Assembly: GCF_005938745.2 (NCBI RefSeq)
Contig: NZ_VCBX02000001.1
Coordinates: 2,080,001 to 2,144,000 of the forward strand
Direction: 5' to 3'
DNA length: 64,000 nucleotides
Source of the DNA: Rhodococcus sp. KBS0724
Lineage (GTDB): Bacteria > Actinomycetota > Actinomycetes > Mycobacteriales > Mycobacteriaceae
The translations under genes were made by a program, and so were the position numbers. The notes beneath the pieces were generated by a model. It ran no database searches, had not been told where the DNA came from, and worked only from the letters and a program-made list of their open reading frames with translations. Positions 10,804 through 22,846 of this stretch are shown here, one piece after another; within the stretch, counting starts at the first letter, position 1; every line of letters begins with the position of its first letter.

Positions 10804-10804
<1 letters not shown>
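9356..10804 (-). CDS. lipoprotein neutral zinc metallopeptidase
   Basis: 482 residues from the ATG at 10804. The N-terminus is a lipoprotein signal (RR, hydrophobic stretch, lipobox LTGC with C23 as lipid anchor). The zinc site is H164-E165-x2-H168 (AHEYGHAVQ), with a Glu in EQQADCFGGAFL as a likely third ligand; this is the putative neutral zinc metallopeptidase family (PF04228-like). It is expected on the outer face of the membrane. The ATG overlaps the glgB stop in TGATG and has GGAG five bases upstream, so it is coupled to glgB. M. tuberculosis has a PE_PGRS gene at this place instead. Substrate unknown. Confidence 0.85.
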
Positions 10805-13001
<2,197 letters not shown>

Positions 13002-13002
<1 letters not shown>

Positions 13003-15014
13003 CATTTACCTCCGCGGTATGCCAGGGAAGTTCTGGCGGGGTAGGGAACTGGCGGTAGCGCAAGAATGTGGGCGACGGACCGCCACGGCTCTAGTCGAAC
13101 GAAATTTGCTTGGCCCCACTGGTATTGCTCGCCGCTTACTTCGTCGAGCACGCTCAGGTGGTCTTGCCATTCGCGACCGAGCGCCGGCATGTCCAGCCAG
13201 ACCGTTCCCTCTTCCGCGGCAAACGGATTGAGGTTGACGACGGTGAGTACGGCATCGCCGGTGATCGGATCGAACTTCGAGTAGGCGATGATCGCGTCGT
13301 TGTCGATGTGGTGGAAGTGCAGGTTGCGGAGTTGTTGCAGGGCGGGGTGTGCGCGGCGGATTCGGTTGAGCGTGGTGATCCAGGGTTCGAGGGATTCGCC
13401 CCTGGCAGTTGCTTCCGCGAACCGCCGCGGACGTAGTTCGTACTTCTCCGAGTCCAGATACTCTTCGCTGCCGGGACGCACAGCCTGGTGCTCGTAGAGT
13501 TCGTACCCCGAGTAGACGCCCCACGTCGGTGCCAGTGTGGCGGCGAGAGCTGCTCGCAGCGCGAACATTCCGGGGCCGCCGTGCTGCAGGGACTCGTGCA
13601 GGATGTCCGGGGTGTTCACGAAGAGATTGGGGCGCGCCTCGTCGGCTTTTGCCGCGAGTTCGTTGCCGAATTCCGTCAGTTCCCACTTGGCGACGCGCCA
13701 GGTGAAGTACGTGTACGACTGCGTGAAGCCGCGTCGGGCGAGGCCATACATGCGGGCCGGCCGGGTGAACGCCTCGGCCAGGAAGAGCACGTCCGGATCG
13801 GATTTCTTGACTTCGGCGATCAGCTTTTCCCAGAAGTTGGGCGGCTTGGTGTGGGGGTTGTCGACCCGAAAGATCTTGACGCCCGCGTTGATCCAGTGGC
13901 GAACGACGCGGAGGATTTCCTTGTCCAACCCGTCTGGGTCGATGTCGAAGTTGATCGGATAGATGTCCTGGTACTTCTTCGGCGGGTTCTCCGCGTATGC
14001 GATGGTGCCGTCGGGCAGAACGTTGAACCACTCGGGATGCTTTGCCGCCCACGGATGATCGGGTGCGCACTGGAGCGCGAGGTCGAGTGCCACCTCGAGG
14101 TCGAGTTTGCGTGCCCGCGATACAAACGCCTTGAAGTCCTTGAGCGTTCCGAGTTCCGGATGGACCGCGTCGTGTCCACCTTCGGCAGATCCGATGGCCC
14201 ACGGAGATCCGACATCGTCGGGTTCGGGAGTGAGTGTGTTGTTGCGGCCCTTGCGATTGATCTCACCGATCGGGTGGATCGGCGGGAGGTAGACAACGTC
14301 GAAACCCATTGCGGCAATGCGCGGTAGATCCTCCGACGCGGTCTTGAAGGTGCCGTGCTTGGGCGCCCCGTTCTCGTCCCAGCCGCCGGTGGAGCGGGGG
14401 AAGAATTCGTACCACGATCCGAACAGTGCTCGGTGGCGGTCGACCAGTACGGTGTGCGGTTCGCCCTTGGTGATGAGTTCGCGTAGGGGATGCGCGCGAA
14501 GCAACTCGGCGACGTCGGATGCAAACGCTGGGGCGACTCGGGCCGTCACAGGTGCGGTGCTGCGCAGCGACGCCGTCACCGCCTCGAGCTTCGAGCGATT
14601 GGCGCGGGGCTGTTCCTGGGCGGCTTTCTCGAAGAGCCGCGCGCCGATCTCGAGGTCGTTGGCCAGCTCGGCCGGACCTTGCCCGACGGACAGTTTGGCT
14701 TCGACGGCGTGCTTCCAGGTCGCGACGGGATCACTCCACGCCTCGATCCGAAACGTCCAGAGTCCCTCGGCGGACGGGACGAACACGGCGTCGACGGTGT
14801 CCGGTTCGCTGCCCGGGTCCATCTGGATCCGTAGTGGTTTGGTTCCACGGGGTCCGCGCACGGTGAGGGTGGCCGCAACTGCGTCGTGGCCCTCTCGCCA
14901 CACGGTGGCATGTACGGGAAACACTTCACCCACTACGGCCTTGGCTGGATAGTTACCCGAGATCGCGGGTACCACGTCGTCGATACCGAGGCGTCCTGTC
15001 ACGGGAAGCTCCAT
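13002..15014 (-). CDS. glgE: alpha-1,4-glucan:maltose-1-phosphate maltosyltransferase GlgE
   Basis: 670 residues from the ATG at 15014; M. tuberculosis GlgE has about 701. It extends alpha-1,4-glucan with maltosyl units from maltose 1-phosphate, made from trehalose or by GlgM. The N-terminal domain ([23 protein letters not shown]) is followed by the GH13 barrel with nucleophile Asp in [10 protein letters not shown] and Glu in LAEAFTRP. No clear Shine-Dalgarno is seen, so the start could be a few codons off. The frame stays open far upstream, but that part runs antisense through glgP and is not coding. Confidence 0.95.
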
Positions 15015-15043
15015 TTCTGATGGTGGAGTGTTACTGGTGTGGC

Positions 15044-15107
15044 CGAGTTCAACCGTAGTGGGTACAGCGCCTTGTCGTCGCTCCAGCGGACACGGTGGTT
15101 GAACTCG
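15044..15107. promoter_or_regulatory. paired 11-bp inverted half-sites in the glgE-glgP intergenic region
   Basis: CGAGTTCAACC (15044-15054) and its exact complement GGTTGAACTCG (15097-15107), 53 bases apart (five helical turns). Lies in the 108-base space between the divergent genes and could bind one regulator at both promoters. Confidence 0.45.
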
Positions 15108-15122
15108 ACTAGGGTTCGCGGG

Positions 15123-17723
15123 GTGAAAGCCTTGCGTCGGTTCACTGTCCGAGCCCACCTTCCGGAGCGCCTTGCAGCGCTCGGCCCTTTGTCCACCAAC
15201 TTGCGTTGGTCCTGGCACCCCGAGACTCAGGATCTGTTCTCGCGCCTGGACCCCGAACTCTGGCAAGCAGTTCAGTTCGATCCGGTTCGAATGCTCGGTG
15301 AGGTCGACCCGTCGCGCTTGGACGAATTGAGCAGCGACGAGGCGTTCCTCGCTGACCTCGACACGGCAGCAGCCGATCTCGCGGGCTATCTGAGCACCCC
15401 GCGCTGGTACCAGTCGCAGCAGGCGAAGGGGGTGTCGCTGGCTGGTGGAATTGCGTACTTCTCCATGGAATTCGGAGTCAGCGAAGTCCTGCCGAACTAC
15501 TCGGGTGGCCTGGGAATTCTGGCCGGTGACCATCTCAAGGCCGCGTCGGATCTGGGACTGCCGTTGATCGGCGTCGGACTGCTCTACCGGTCCGGGTATT
15601 TCCGCCAGTCTCTGACAGCCGACGGGTGGCAAGCCGAGCACTACCCGCCCCACGATCCGCAGGGGTTGCCTCTGCGTTTGCTGACGGACGCCGGGCCGTC
15701 GTCCGACGACGGATCGCCGGTAGTCATCCACGTTGCGATGCCAGGAGGACGAGTCCTTCGCTCGCGGGTGTGGATCGCGCAGGTCGGCCGGGTGCCGCTG
15801 CTTCTTCTCGATTCGGACATTGCTGAGAACGACGCGGACCTGAGGGGCGTCACCGATCGCCTGTACGGCGGCGATCAGGATCATCGCATCAAGCAGGAGA
15901 TCCTCGCCGGTATCGGCGGCGTCCGCGCGGTGCGGGCCTACACCGCGGCGTACGGATTGCCCGATCCCGAGGTGTTCCACATGAACGAGGGCCACGCCGG
16001 TTTCCTCGGCATCGAACGGATTCGGGAACTTGTCACCACCAAAGACCTCGACTTCGATTCGGCACTGGCTGCCGTCCGCGCCGGAACCGTCTTCACGACG
16101 CACACCCCGGTGCCCGCCGGAATCGACCGCTTCCCGGCTGATCTGGTTCGTCACTACTTCGGCGGTTCCAACGGCGAGAACGAATCGACGCTTCTTCCCG
16201 GACTGACTGTCGATCGCATTGTCGGGATGGGCCGCGAGTCCGACCCGTCGATCTTCAACATGGCGCACATGGGCCTTCGGCTCGGCCAGCGTGCCAACGG
16301 TGTGTCGAAGCTGCACGGCATTGTCAGTCGCGACATGTTCAACGGCCTCTGGCCGGGGTTCGACGCCGACGAGGTGCCGATCGGCTCGGTCACCAACGGT
16401 GTCCACGCCCCCACCTGGGCAGCACCGGAATGGATGAATGTCGCCCGCCGGATCGTCGGCCAGGATCAGCTAGAGGAAGCGCGCGGCTGGGAGCGCCTGC
16501 ACGAGTTGTCCGCCACCGAACTCTGGGAAACACGCAATGCGTTGCGCGGCAAGCTCGTCGACGAGGTGCGTCGACGGGTGAAGGCGTCGTGGCTCGAGCG
16601 CGGCGCCACCGAAGCCGAACTGGGTTGGACTGCGGGAGTTTTCGACCCCAATGTATTGACTGTCGGTTTTGCGCGGCGGGTTCCGACGTACAAGCGACTG
16701 ACACTGATGCTGCGCGACCCCGATCGACTGCGCGCGATGCTGCTCGACGAGAAGCGTCCGGTGCAGTTGGTGGTGGCCGGTAAGTCCCATCCCGCCGACG
16801 ACGGCGGTAAGGCGCTCATCCAGCAGGTCGTGCGATTCGCCGACGAGGCGGACGTGCGTCACCGCATCGTCTTCCTGCCGGATTACGACATGTCGATGGC
16901 CCGGTACCTGTACTGGGGTTGCGATGTGTGGCTGAACAATCCGCTGCGACCGCTCGAGGCGTGCGGAACCTCCGGAATGAAGTCGGCTCTCAACGGCGGA
17001 CTCAACCTGTCCATCCGCGACGGATGGTGGGACGAGATGTACGACGGCGAGAACGGGTGGGCCATCCCGACGGCCGACGGTGTTCTCGACGACGTTCGTC
17101 GTGACGATCTCGAAGCGAGCGCGCTCTACGAATTGCTCGAGCATGCGGTGCTGCCCACGTTCTACGACCGCGACGCTGCCGATCTGCCGACGCGGTGGGT
17201 CGAGAAGGTTCGCCACACTCTCGAGCATCTCGGTCCGAAGGTGTTGGCGTCACGCATGGTTCGTGACTACGCGGTGCAGTACTACGCTCCCTCGGCAGAA
17301 TCTGCTCGCGCGGTGGTAGCCGACAGTTACGCCGGCGCGCGTGAGGTTGCAGAGTTCCGTCGACGCATCGAATCGCAGTGGCCGTCCGTGAGCGTCGTGC
17401 AGGTAGACGGTTCCGGGTTGCCGGACACCCCGGAAATCGGTGCGACTCTCTCGCTGAAGGCGCAGATTCGTCTCGGGGATCTGTCGGTGCCGGACGTCGA
17501 GGTGCAGGCCGTCATCGGACGCGTCACTCCCGGTGAGGAACTGACCGATGTCGTCACTTTCCCGATGACGCATTTCGGTTCGGAGGACGGCGTCGAGGTC
17601 TTCGAAGCTGAAGTGGCGCTACCGGTTTCGGGATCGGTCGGCTACACGGTTCGAGTTCTCCCGCATCACCGTCTGCTGGTGAATGCCTCAGAACTGGGAT
17701 TGGTGACCACACCCCTCGCGTAA
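15123..17723 (+). CDS. glgP: alpha-glucan phosphorylase GlgP
   Basis: 866 residues from the GTG at 15123 ([20 protein letters not shown] matches the start of Rv1328). It releases glucose 1-phosphate from alpha-glucan. GT35-type phosphorylase with the substrate loop [16 protein letters not shown] and the pyridoxal-phosphate lysine region [15 protein letters not shown]. The length is typical for the actinobacterial form with an N-terminal DUF3417 domain. An upstream in-frame ATG at 15039 lies in the control region and is rejected. Divergent from glgE, so synthesis and breakdown of glucan share one promoter region. Confidence 0.96.
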   Translation: MKALRRFTVRAHLPERLAALGPLSTNLRWSWHPETQDLFSRLDPELWQAVQFDPVRMLGEVDPSRLDELSSDEAFLADLDTAAADLAGYLSTPRWYQSQQAKGVSLAGGIAYFSMEFGVSEVLPNYSGGLGILAGDHLKAASDLGLPLIGVGLLYRSGYFRQSLTADGWQAEHYPPHDPQGLPLRLLTDAGPSSDDGSPVVIHVAMPGGRVLRSRVWIAQVGRVPLLLLDSDIAENDADLRGVTDRLYGGDQDHRIKQEILAGIGGVRAVRAYTAAYGLPDPEVFHMNEGHAGFLGIERIRELVTTKDLDFDSALAAVRAGTVFTTHTPVPAGIDRFPADLVRHYFGGSNGENESTLLPGLTVDRIVGMGRESDPSIFNMAHMGLRLGQRANGVSKLHGIVSRDMFNGLWPGFDADEVPIGSVTNGVHAPTWAAPEWMNVARRIVGQDQLEEARGWERLHELSATELWETRNALRGKLVDEVRRRVKASWLERGATEAELGWTAGVFDPNVLTVGFARRVPTYKRLTLMLRDPDRLRAMLLDEKRPVQLVVAGKSHPADDGGKALIQQVVRFADEADVRHRIVFLPDYDMSMARYLYWGCDVWLNNPLRPLEACGTSGMKSALNGGLNLSIRDGWWDEMYDGENGWAIPTADGVLDDVRRDDLEASALYELLEHAVLPTFYDRDAADLPTRWVEKVRHTLEHLGPKVLASRMVRDYAVQYYAPSAESARAVVADSYAGAREVAEFRRRIESQWPSVSVVQVDGSGLPDTPEIGATLSLKAQIRLGDLSVPDVEVQAVIGRVTPGEELTDVVTFPMTHFGSEDGVEVFEAEVALPVSGSVGYTVRVLPHHRLLVNASELGLVTTPLA

Positions 17724-17727
17724 GACC

Positions 17728-17772
17728 CACTTCTGCCCCGGACCATGTCGAGAAGGTCCGGGGGCAGAAGTG
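17728..17772. terminator. bidirectional terminator between glgP and dinG
   Basis: CACTTCTGCCCCGGACC pairs with GGTCCGGGGGCAGAAGTG with a single bulge and a loop of about 10 bases. It fills the space between the two convergent stop codons. Confidence 0.75.
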
Positions 17773-17774
17773 CG

Positions 17775-19823
17775 TCAGGGCCGCGAATCGCGGATACGGG
17801 TCAGTGCCTTGCGGACGACCTCAGGCTTGGTCGTCTCCCAGAACGGTGGCAACGACGCCCGCAGGTATCCGGCATACCGAGCCGTTGCGAGGCGTGGATC
17901 CAGGACGGCCACAACACCTTTGTCGTCGACGCTGCGCAGTAGTCTGCCCACGCCTTGGGCGAGGAGCAGCGCAGCGTGGTTAGCCGAGACGCTGAGGAAA
18001 CCGTTTCCGCCGTGTGCCTCGATGGCCTGTTGGCGAGCCATCAGCAGCGGATCGTCCGGCCGCGGAAACGGAATGCGGTCCAGGATAACCAGTGACAGCG
18101 ACGGACCGGGAACGTCGACGCCCTGCCAGAGGGACAGTGTCCCGAACAGTGATGTGGCTTCGTCCTTGGCAAAAGCTTTGACGAGGGTACCGGTGGCGTC
18201 GTCGCCTTGGCACAGGATCGGGGTGTCGAGGCGATCACGCATGGCTTCGGATGCGGCTTTGGCCGCGCGCATCGACGAGAACAGCCCGAGGGTGCGCCCA
18301 CCGGCCGCTTCGACGAGTTCGGCGATTTCGTCGAGGTAGACCGGGGACAAGCCGTCGCGGCCCGGTGTCGGGAGGTGGCGGGCGATGTAGATGATTCCGG
18401 CTTTGGCATGGTCGAACGGTGATCCGACGTCGACCGAGTTCCAACGGAATGCGTTGGCATCGGAGGGCGCTTCGCTTCCGATCGCAGTGCCGGAATCGGG
18501 GCGCACCGACGACTGCGCCGGCAGTCCCCAGTTGATCGCCAGACCGTCGAAGGAACCGCCGACGGTGAGGGTTGCGGAAGTCAGCACGACTGTCGATTCC
18601 GCGAACAGGCGTGAGCGCAGCAGACCGCCGACGGACAGCGGTGCCATCCGGACGGAACGGCGGACCGACCCACGGAACTCGTCGGAGGAGAGCCAGACGA
18701 CGTCTTTACGCTGGGCGGGATCTGGTTCGTCGAAAGCGGTGAGCACTCGTACGGCGCTGTCGTGAATGTCTTCTACCGAGGAGAGTGCCGCGTTGCGGGC
18801 TGCTGCGGCTTCGGGATCAGCTGCCGTCATGCCGGACTTGGCCGGGCCGATAGCCGTGCGCAAGGCCCACGCGGCATCGCGGATGGCTGCGAGCGCGGGG
18901 GCTGCGCCGTCCGGGAGCCCGTCCCAGCGTCCGGGGCGAAGTTCTTCGAGGAGCCCGGCCCAACCTTCGCCTGCGGCTTCGAGACGATCGGCGTCCTGTT
19001 CTTCGACGATCTTGCCGCAGCGACGGGCCGCCGCGCTGATGGCGGCCGCCGTGAGTTCGTCCGTCGCGACCCCGGTGACGCGGTCGACCAGTTCGTGGGC
19101 TTCGTCGATGACCACGACGTCGTGCTCGGGCAGGATCTGGATTCCCGTGATGGCATCGATCGCGAGCAGGGCGTGGTTGGTGACCACGACGTCCGCCTTC
19201 GAGGCCTCGACGCGGGCGCGTTCGGCAAAGCAGTCCTCACCGACCGGGCACTGGTTCTTCCCGAGGCACTCGCGCGACGTCACACTGACCTGCCGCCACG
19301 CCTGATCGGACACACCTGGCACCAGTTCGTCGCGGTCGCCGGTGTCGGTGTCCGACGACCACTCGGTCAATCGCACCACTTCGCGGCCCAAGCGCGAGAC
19401 CGTGAACGGATCGAACAGTTCATCCTCCGGCGGCTGCTCGGAGGCACCGGTATGAATCTTGTTCATGCACAGGTAGTTGTTGCGGCCCTTGAGGATTGCG
19501 AATTCTGCACGGCGTCCGAGTGGCTTCTTCAGTGCATCGGCCAGGCGGGGCAGGTCGCGATCGACCAACTGCCTCTGCAGCGCGATGGTGGCCGTCGACA
19601 CGACGACGGTGCGACCGGACTCGACAGCATGACGCAAGCTCGGCACCAGGTAGGCCAGCGACTTACCCGTACCGGTGCCGGCCTGGACGGCAAGATGCTC
19701 GCCGGTATCTATCGAATGCGCTACCGCCGACGCCATCGTGAGCTGGCTGGTCCGCTCGGCACCGCCCAGCGCCTGCACCGCCGTGCGAAGCAGTTCGGGG
19801 ACATTCGGAAGTTCATCGGCCAC
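17775..19823 (-). CDS. dinG: ATP-dependent DNA helicase DinG
   Basis: 682 residues. A 5'-3' superfamily 2 helicase of the XPD/DinG type, active on R-loops, D-loops and G-quadruplexes. Walker A is GTGTGKS (about residue 50), the DEAH box is VVIDEAHELVD, and four cysteines for the iron-sulfur cluster are visible: one in NYLCMNK and three in ECLGKNQCPVGEDCF. C-terminal motifs include the GVGRLLRS segment. Same place as Rv1329c. No LexA-like box is visible upstream. Confidence 0.95.
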   Translation of the reverse strand: MADELPNVPELLRTAVQALGGAERTSQLTMASAVAHSIDTGEHLAVQAGTGTGKSLAYLVPSLRHAVESGRTVVVSTATIALQRQLVDRDLPRLADALKKPLGRRAEFAILKGRNNYLCMNKIHTGASEQPPEDELFDPFTVSRLGREVVRLTEWSSDTDTGDRDELVPGVSDQAWRQVSVTSRECLGKNQCPVGEDCFAERARVEASKADVVVTNHALLAIDAITGIQILPEHDVVVIDEAHELVDRVTGVATDELTAAAISAAARRCGKIVEEQDADRLEAAGEGWAGLLEELRPGRWDGLPDGAAPALAAIRDAAWALRTAIGPAKSGMTAADPEAAAARNAALSSVEDIHDSAVRVLTAFDEPDPAQRKDVVWLSSDEFRGSVRRSVRMAPLSVGGLLRSRLFAESTVVLTSATLTVGGSFDGLAINWGLPAQSSVRPDSGTAIGSEAPSDANAFRWNSVDVGSPFDHAKAGIIYIARHLPTPGRDGLSPVYLDEIAELVEAAGGRTLGLFSSMRAAKAASEAMRDRLDTPILCQGDDATGTLVKAFAKDEATSLFGTLSLWQGVDVPGPSLSLVILDRIPFPRPDDPLLMARQQAIEAHGGNGFLSVSANHAALLLAQGVGRLLRSVDDKGVVAVLDPRLATARYAGYLRASLPPFWETTKPEVVRKALTRIRDSRP

Positions 19824-19832
19824 TGAAGCAGG

Positions 19833-20447
19833 TTAGTGGATACCTACGTCAGAAATATCGACGCCACTCGAAGGCGCATGCTCGTCACGGCCGCTGAGCT
19901 GCACTCCGTGCTCGCGCATCTGCGTCAAAGCCGCTTCGATCGTGGCGGTTGCCACACCTGCGGTGAGGGGAAGGAGGACGGTGGTGGCAAAGCCGGCACG
20001 GACAGCGTCGAGTGCTGTGGCCTTCACACAGTGATCGGTGGCGATGCCGATGACGTCGACCTCGGTGATGCCGTGAGCGCGCAACCACTGCTCGAGAGTT
20101 GTGCCGTCCTCGGAAAACCCTTCGAACCCGGAGTACGCGGCGCTGTACGCACCTTTGGAAAACACGGCAGAACCGGCGATCGTTGCATCGAATGCCGGGT
20201 GGAAGTCGGCGCCGGAGGTTCCCACCACACAGTGCACCGGCCAGGTGTCGACGTAATCAGGGTTCTCGGAGAAGTGAGCGCCCGGATCGATGTGGAAATC
20301 GCGGGTGGCTGCGACGGCGTCGTACTCGTGGGAATCGACGAAGGTGTTGATTGCGGCAGCTACGGCAGCGCCGCCGTCGACGGCGAGGGCGCCGCCTTCA
20401 CAGAAATCGTTCTGGACGTCCACCACGATCAATGCCCGTGCAGTCAT
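19833..20447 (-). CDS. pncA: nicotinamidase/pyrazinamidase PncA
   Basis: 204 residues from the ATG at 20447 (GGAGG six bases upstream). It hydrolyses nicotinamide to nicotinate, and pyrazinamide to pyrazinoic acid. Catalytic triad D10, K98 and C140, and metal ligands D50, H52, H58 and H72 match those of M. tuberculosis PncA. The ATG overlaps the pncB stop in ATGA, so pncB and pncA form a two-step NAD salvage operon (nicotinamide to nicotinate to nicotinate mononucleotide). In M. tuberculosis pncA lies elsewhere. Confidence 0.96.
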   Translation of the reverse strand: MTARALIVVDVQNDFCEGGALAVDGGAAVAAAINTFVDSHEYDAVAATRDFHIDPGAHFSENPDYVDTWPVHCVVGTSGADFHPAFDATIAGSAVFSKGAYSAAYSGFEGFSEDGTTLEQWLRAHGITEVDVIGIATDHCVKATALDAVRAGFATTVLLPLTAGVATATIEAALTQMREHGVQLSGRDEHAPSSGVDISDVGIH

Positions 20448-21802
20448 CGCTGACCTCCACCGACAAGCTGTCCTCCACCGACAAATCGGACCGGGACGGC
20501 GGAATCGCCGCGGGAGAGCTTCAAGCCTTCCCACGGGAGGCTGACCAGTCCGGCTTTCACGACTGCTCGGCTTTCTTCCAACGTCGGGATGCCGTCGACG
20601 GTCTTGCCGCCGCGTACCAGAGGAATCATCAGTTCGGTCGCGCCGTCCGCGGCAGTGAACGGCGAGGGTGCGTCGGCGGGATAGATCACTTCCTCGACCA
20701 GTGTTCCGGTCGGGCGCGCGATGCGCAGTGCCTTCTTTGCTCCGCCGCGCGACGCCTTGTTGGTACTGCGCTTCTCGACGGGAATTCCGTCCACCTCGAC
20801 AAGTTTGTAGACCATGCCTGCTGTCGGCGCGCCGGAGCCGATGACGAGGGATGTGCCGACGCCGTAGGTATCGACGGGTTCGGCGCGCAGTGCGGCGATT
20901 GCGTATTCATCGAGATCGCCGGAGACGACGATGCGGGTCTTGGTGGCGCCGAGGTCGTCGAGTTGCCGACGGACCTGGCGGGTGATCACCCCGAGGTCGC
21001 CGGAGTCGATGCGCACTCCACCGAGCTCGGTTCCGGCTACGGCGATAGCGGTTTTCACGCCTTCGGTGATGTCGTAGGTGTCGACCAGCAACGTGGTCGA
21101 GACGCCGAGTACGTCGACCTGCGCGCGGAAGGCCGCAGCTTCGTCCGTTCCGTTGTCGGTGGTGTGCAGGAGGGTGAACGCGTGGGCGCTGGTTCCCGCG
21201 CCGGGAACCTCGTGGCGGCGGACGGCTTCGAGGTTGGAGGTGGCGTCGAATCCTGCGAGGTACGCGGCGCGGGACGACGCGACGGCGGCTTGCTCATGGG
21301 TCCGGCGTGACCCCATCTCGATGAGCCGTCGACCGTCGGCCGCGCTGACCATACGGGCCGCGGCCGATGCAATCGCGCTGTCGTGGTTGAGGATCGAGAG
21401 GGCCAACGTCTCGAGCAATACGCATTCGGCGAACGAACCGCGGACGGAGAGGATCGGTGAGCCGGGGAAGTAGAAGTCGCCTTCGCGGTAGCCGTCGATA
21501 TCGCCGGAGAATCGGTAGTTGCGCAGCCAGTCGACGGTGGTGTCGTCCAGGAACTTCGAGACGATCGCCAGTTCAGGTTCTCCGAAACGGAAGTGCTCGA
21601 GAGCGTCGAGCAGTCGCTCGGTACCGGCGACGATTCCGTAACGCCTGCCGTCGGGGAGTCTGCGAGCGAATACTTCGAAACTGCAGGTACGGAAAGCAGA
21701 TCCGTCGGCAAGCGCGGCAGAGAGCATGGTGAGCTCGTACTGATCGGTGAGCAGAGCGGTACTCGCGGCGGCGTCACGGGTGTCGGAGATTTGCGTAGGC
21801 AC
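20444..21802 (-). CDS. pncB: nicotinate phosphoribosyltransferase PncB
   Basis: 452 residues from the GTG at 21802; a GTG six bases earlier is possible. It joins nicotinate to phosphoribosyl pyrophosphate. Recognised by [13 protein letters not shown] at the N-terminus, the [11 protein letters not shown] segment and the phosphate-binding loop near [10 protein letters not shown] and [11 protein letters not shown]. Length and position equal Rv1330c (pncB1). No clear Shine-Dalgarno, so the mRNA may be nearly leaderless. Divergent from clpS. Confidence 0.95.
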   Translation of the reverse strand: MPTQISDTRDAAASTALLTDQYELTMLSAALADGSAFRTCSFEVFARRLPDGRRYGIVAGTERLLDALEHFRFGEPELAIVSKFLDDTTVDWLRNYRFSGDIDGYREGDFYFPGSPILSVRGSFAECVLLETLALSILNHDSAIASAAARMVSAADGRRLIEMGSRRTHEQAAVASSRAAYLAGFDATSNLEAVRRHEVPGAGTSAHAFTLLHTTDNGTDEAAAFRAQVDVLGVSTTLLVDTYDITEGVKTAIAVAGTELGGVRIDSGDLGVITRQVRRQLDDLGATKTRIVVSGDLDEYAIAALRAEPVDTYGVGTSLVIGSGAPTAGMVYKLVEVDGIPVEKRSTNKASRGGAKKALRIARPTGTLVEEVIYPADAPSPFTAADGATELMIPLVRGGKTVDGIPTLEESRAVVKAGLVSLPWEGLKLSRGDSAVPVRFVGGGQLVGGGQR

Positions 21803-21872
21803 GCACACAACTCTAGGCGGGAGACCACGAGGGTGGGTGTTGTCGCCTCGGATCGCGCCGTACCCTGGAGAC

Positions 21873-22202
21873 ATGGTTTTCGGCTCTGCGACTGTTTCCA
21901 CAACTGCCTCTGCGCCGCGCGCGGTTCCGGAGCAGTCCGAGGCTGTTGCAATCATCGAAGCTGTTGACCGGCCTTGGGTGACGATCGTCTGGGATGATCC
22001 GGTCAATCTGATGCACTACGTGACCTACGTGTTCCAGAAGTTGTTCGGCTACAGCAAGGCCAAGGCCACCGACTTGATGATGAAGGTTCATTCGGAGGGC
22101 AAGGCCGTCGTGTCCAGCGGTTCGCGCGACAAGATGGAAGCCGATGTTCGGCGTCTGCACGCGGCGGGACTGTGGGCCACGATGCAGCGCGACGACACGT
22201 AA
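21873..22202 (+). CDS. clpS: ClpS adaptor for the N-degron pathway
   Basis: 109 residues from the ATG at 21873, with GGAG five bases upstream. ClpS presents proteins with destabilising N-terminal residues to ClpC1/ClpP. The family core is visible: [15 protein letters not shown], the [16 protein letters not shown] helix and the C-terminal [16 protein letters not shown]. The first 25 residues are a variable tail. Same place as Rv1331, and upstream of the DUF2017 gene as there. Confidence 0.95.
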   Translation: MVFGSATVSTTASAPRAVPEQSEAVAIIEAVDRPWVTIVWDDPVNLMHYVTYVFQKLFGYSKAKATDLMMKVHSEGKAVVSSGSRDKMEADVRRLHAAGLWATMQRDDT

Positions 22203-22255
22203 GACTCGCTCACCTTCGACAAGTTCGAATCGATCACAAGAGGGGAGTCCGACGC

Positions 22256-22846
22256 GTGCGGACGTGGATCAAGAAGAACTCGCTTTCCGGAGTGAAGTTC
22301 AAATCCGAGATGGACGCTCATGAGGTGACCGTCCTGAGTTCGCTCGTCGAGTCGGTGATCGGGCTGCTGGAAGATCGTGAGTCCGGCGCACCGCAGGACG
22401 AGTTGGCGGCGCTCACCGGTCTTCGAACCGGTAATTCGGAGGCGCCGGACAATCCGGTTCTGGCGCGGCTGCTTCCCGATTTTCAGCGGACCGATCCCAG
22501 CAAGGTGTCCCCGGATTCCGATGATCTCGACGACGCCGGCGCCAATGTCAACGGTGCGCTGCGGAGTTTGCACGAACCCGAGATCATCGACGCGAAGAAG
22601 GCGTCGGGCAGGGTGTTGCTGGCTTCCCTTCCCGCGGACGGCGGCAAGATCCTCCTGACCCAGGAGCAGGCCGACGCGTGGCTGTCCGCGCTCAACGACG
22701 TTCGTCTGGCGCTCGGCACCAATCTCGGTATCGACGCAGACACTCCGGAAAGTTTGGATCCGGACGATCCGCGAGCACCGCATCTTGATGTCTATCACTG
22801 GTTGACGTGGATGCAGGATTCGCTCGTTCAGGCGCTCATGCCGTGA
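22256..22846 (+). CDS. DUF2017 protein
   Basis: 196 residues from the GTG at 22256 (VRTWIKKN). A GGGGAG stretch lies about 9 bases upstream. Equivalent to Rv1332, which always follows clpS in this order. The protein is acidic, without membrane segments, and mostly helical by appearance. The constant link to clpS suggests a role near Clp proteolysis, but no function is known. Its stop overlaps the next start by four bases (GTGA). Confidence 0.88.
   Translation: MRTWIKKNSLSGVKFKSEMDAHEVTVLSSLVESVIGLLEDRESGAPQDELAALTGLRTGNSEAPDNPVLARLLPDFQRTDPSKVSPDSDDLDDAGANVNGALRSLHEPEIIDAKKASGRVLLASLPADGGKILLTQEQADAWLSALNDVRLALGTNLGIDADTPESLDPDDPRAPHLDVYHWLTWMQDSLVQALMP

Noticed and set aside
15015..16406. 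Extension of the glgE frame to 1134 residues
   Set aside because: The extra 464 residues are antisense to glgP and unrelated to GlgE; high GC keeps the frame open.
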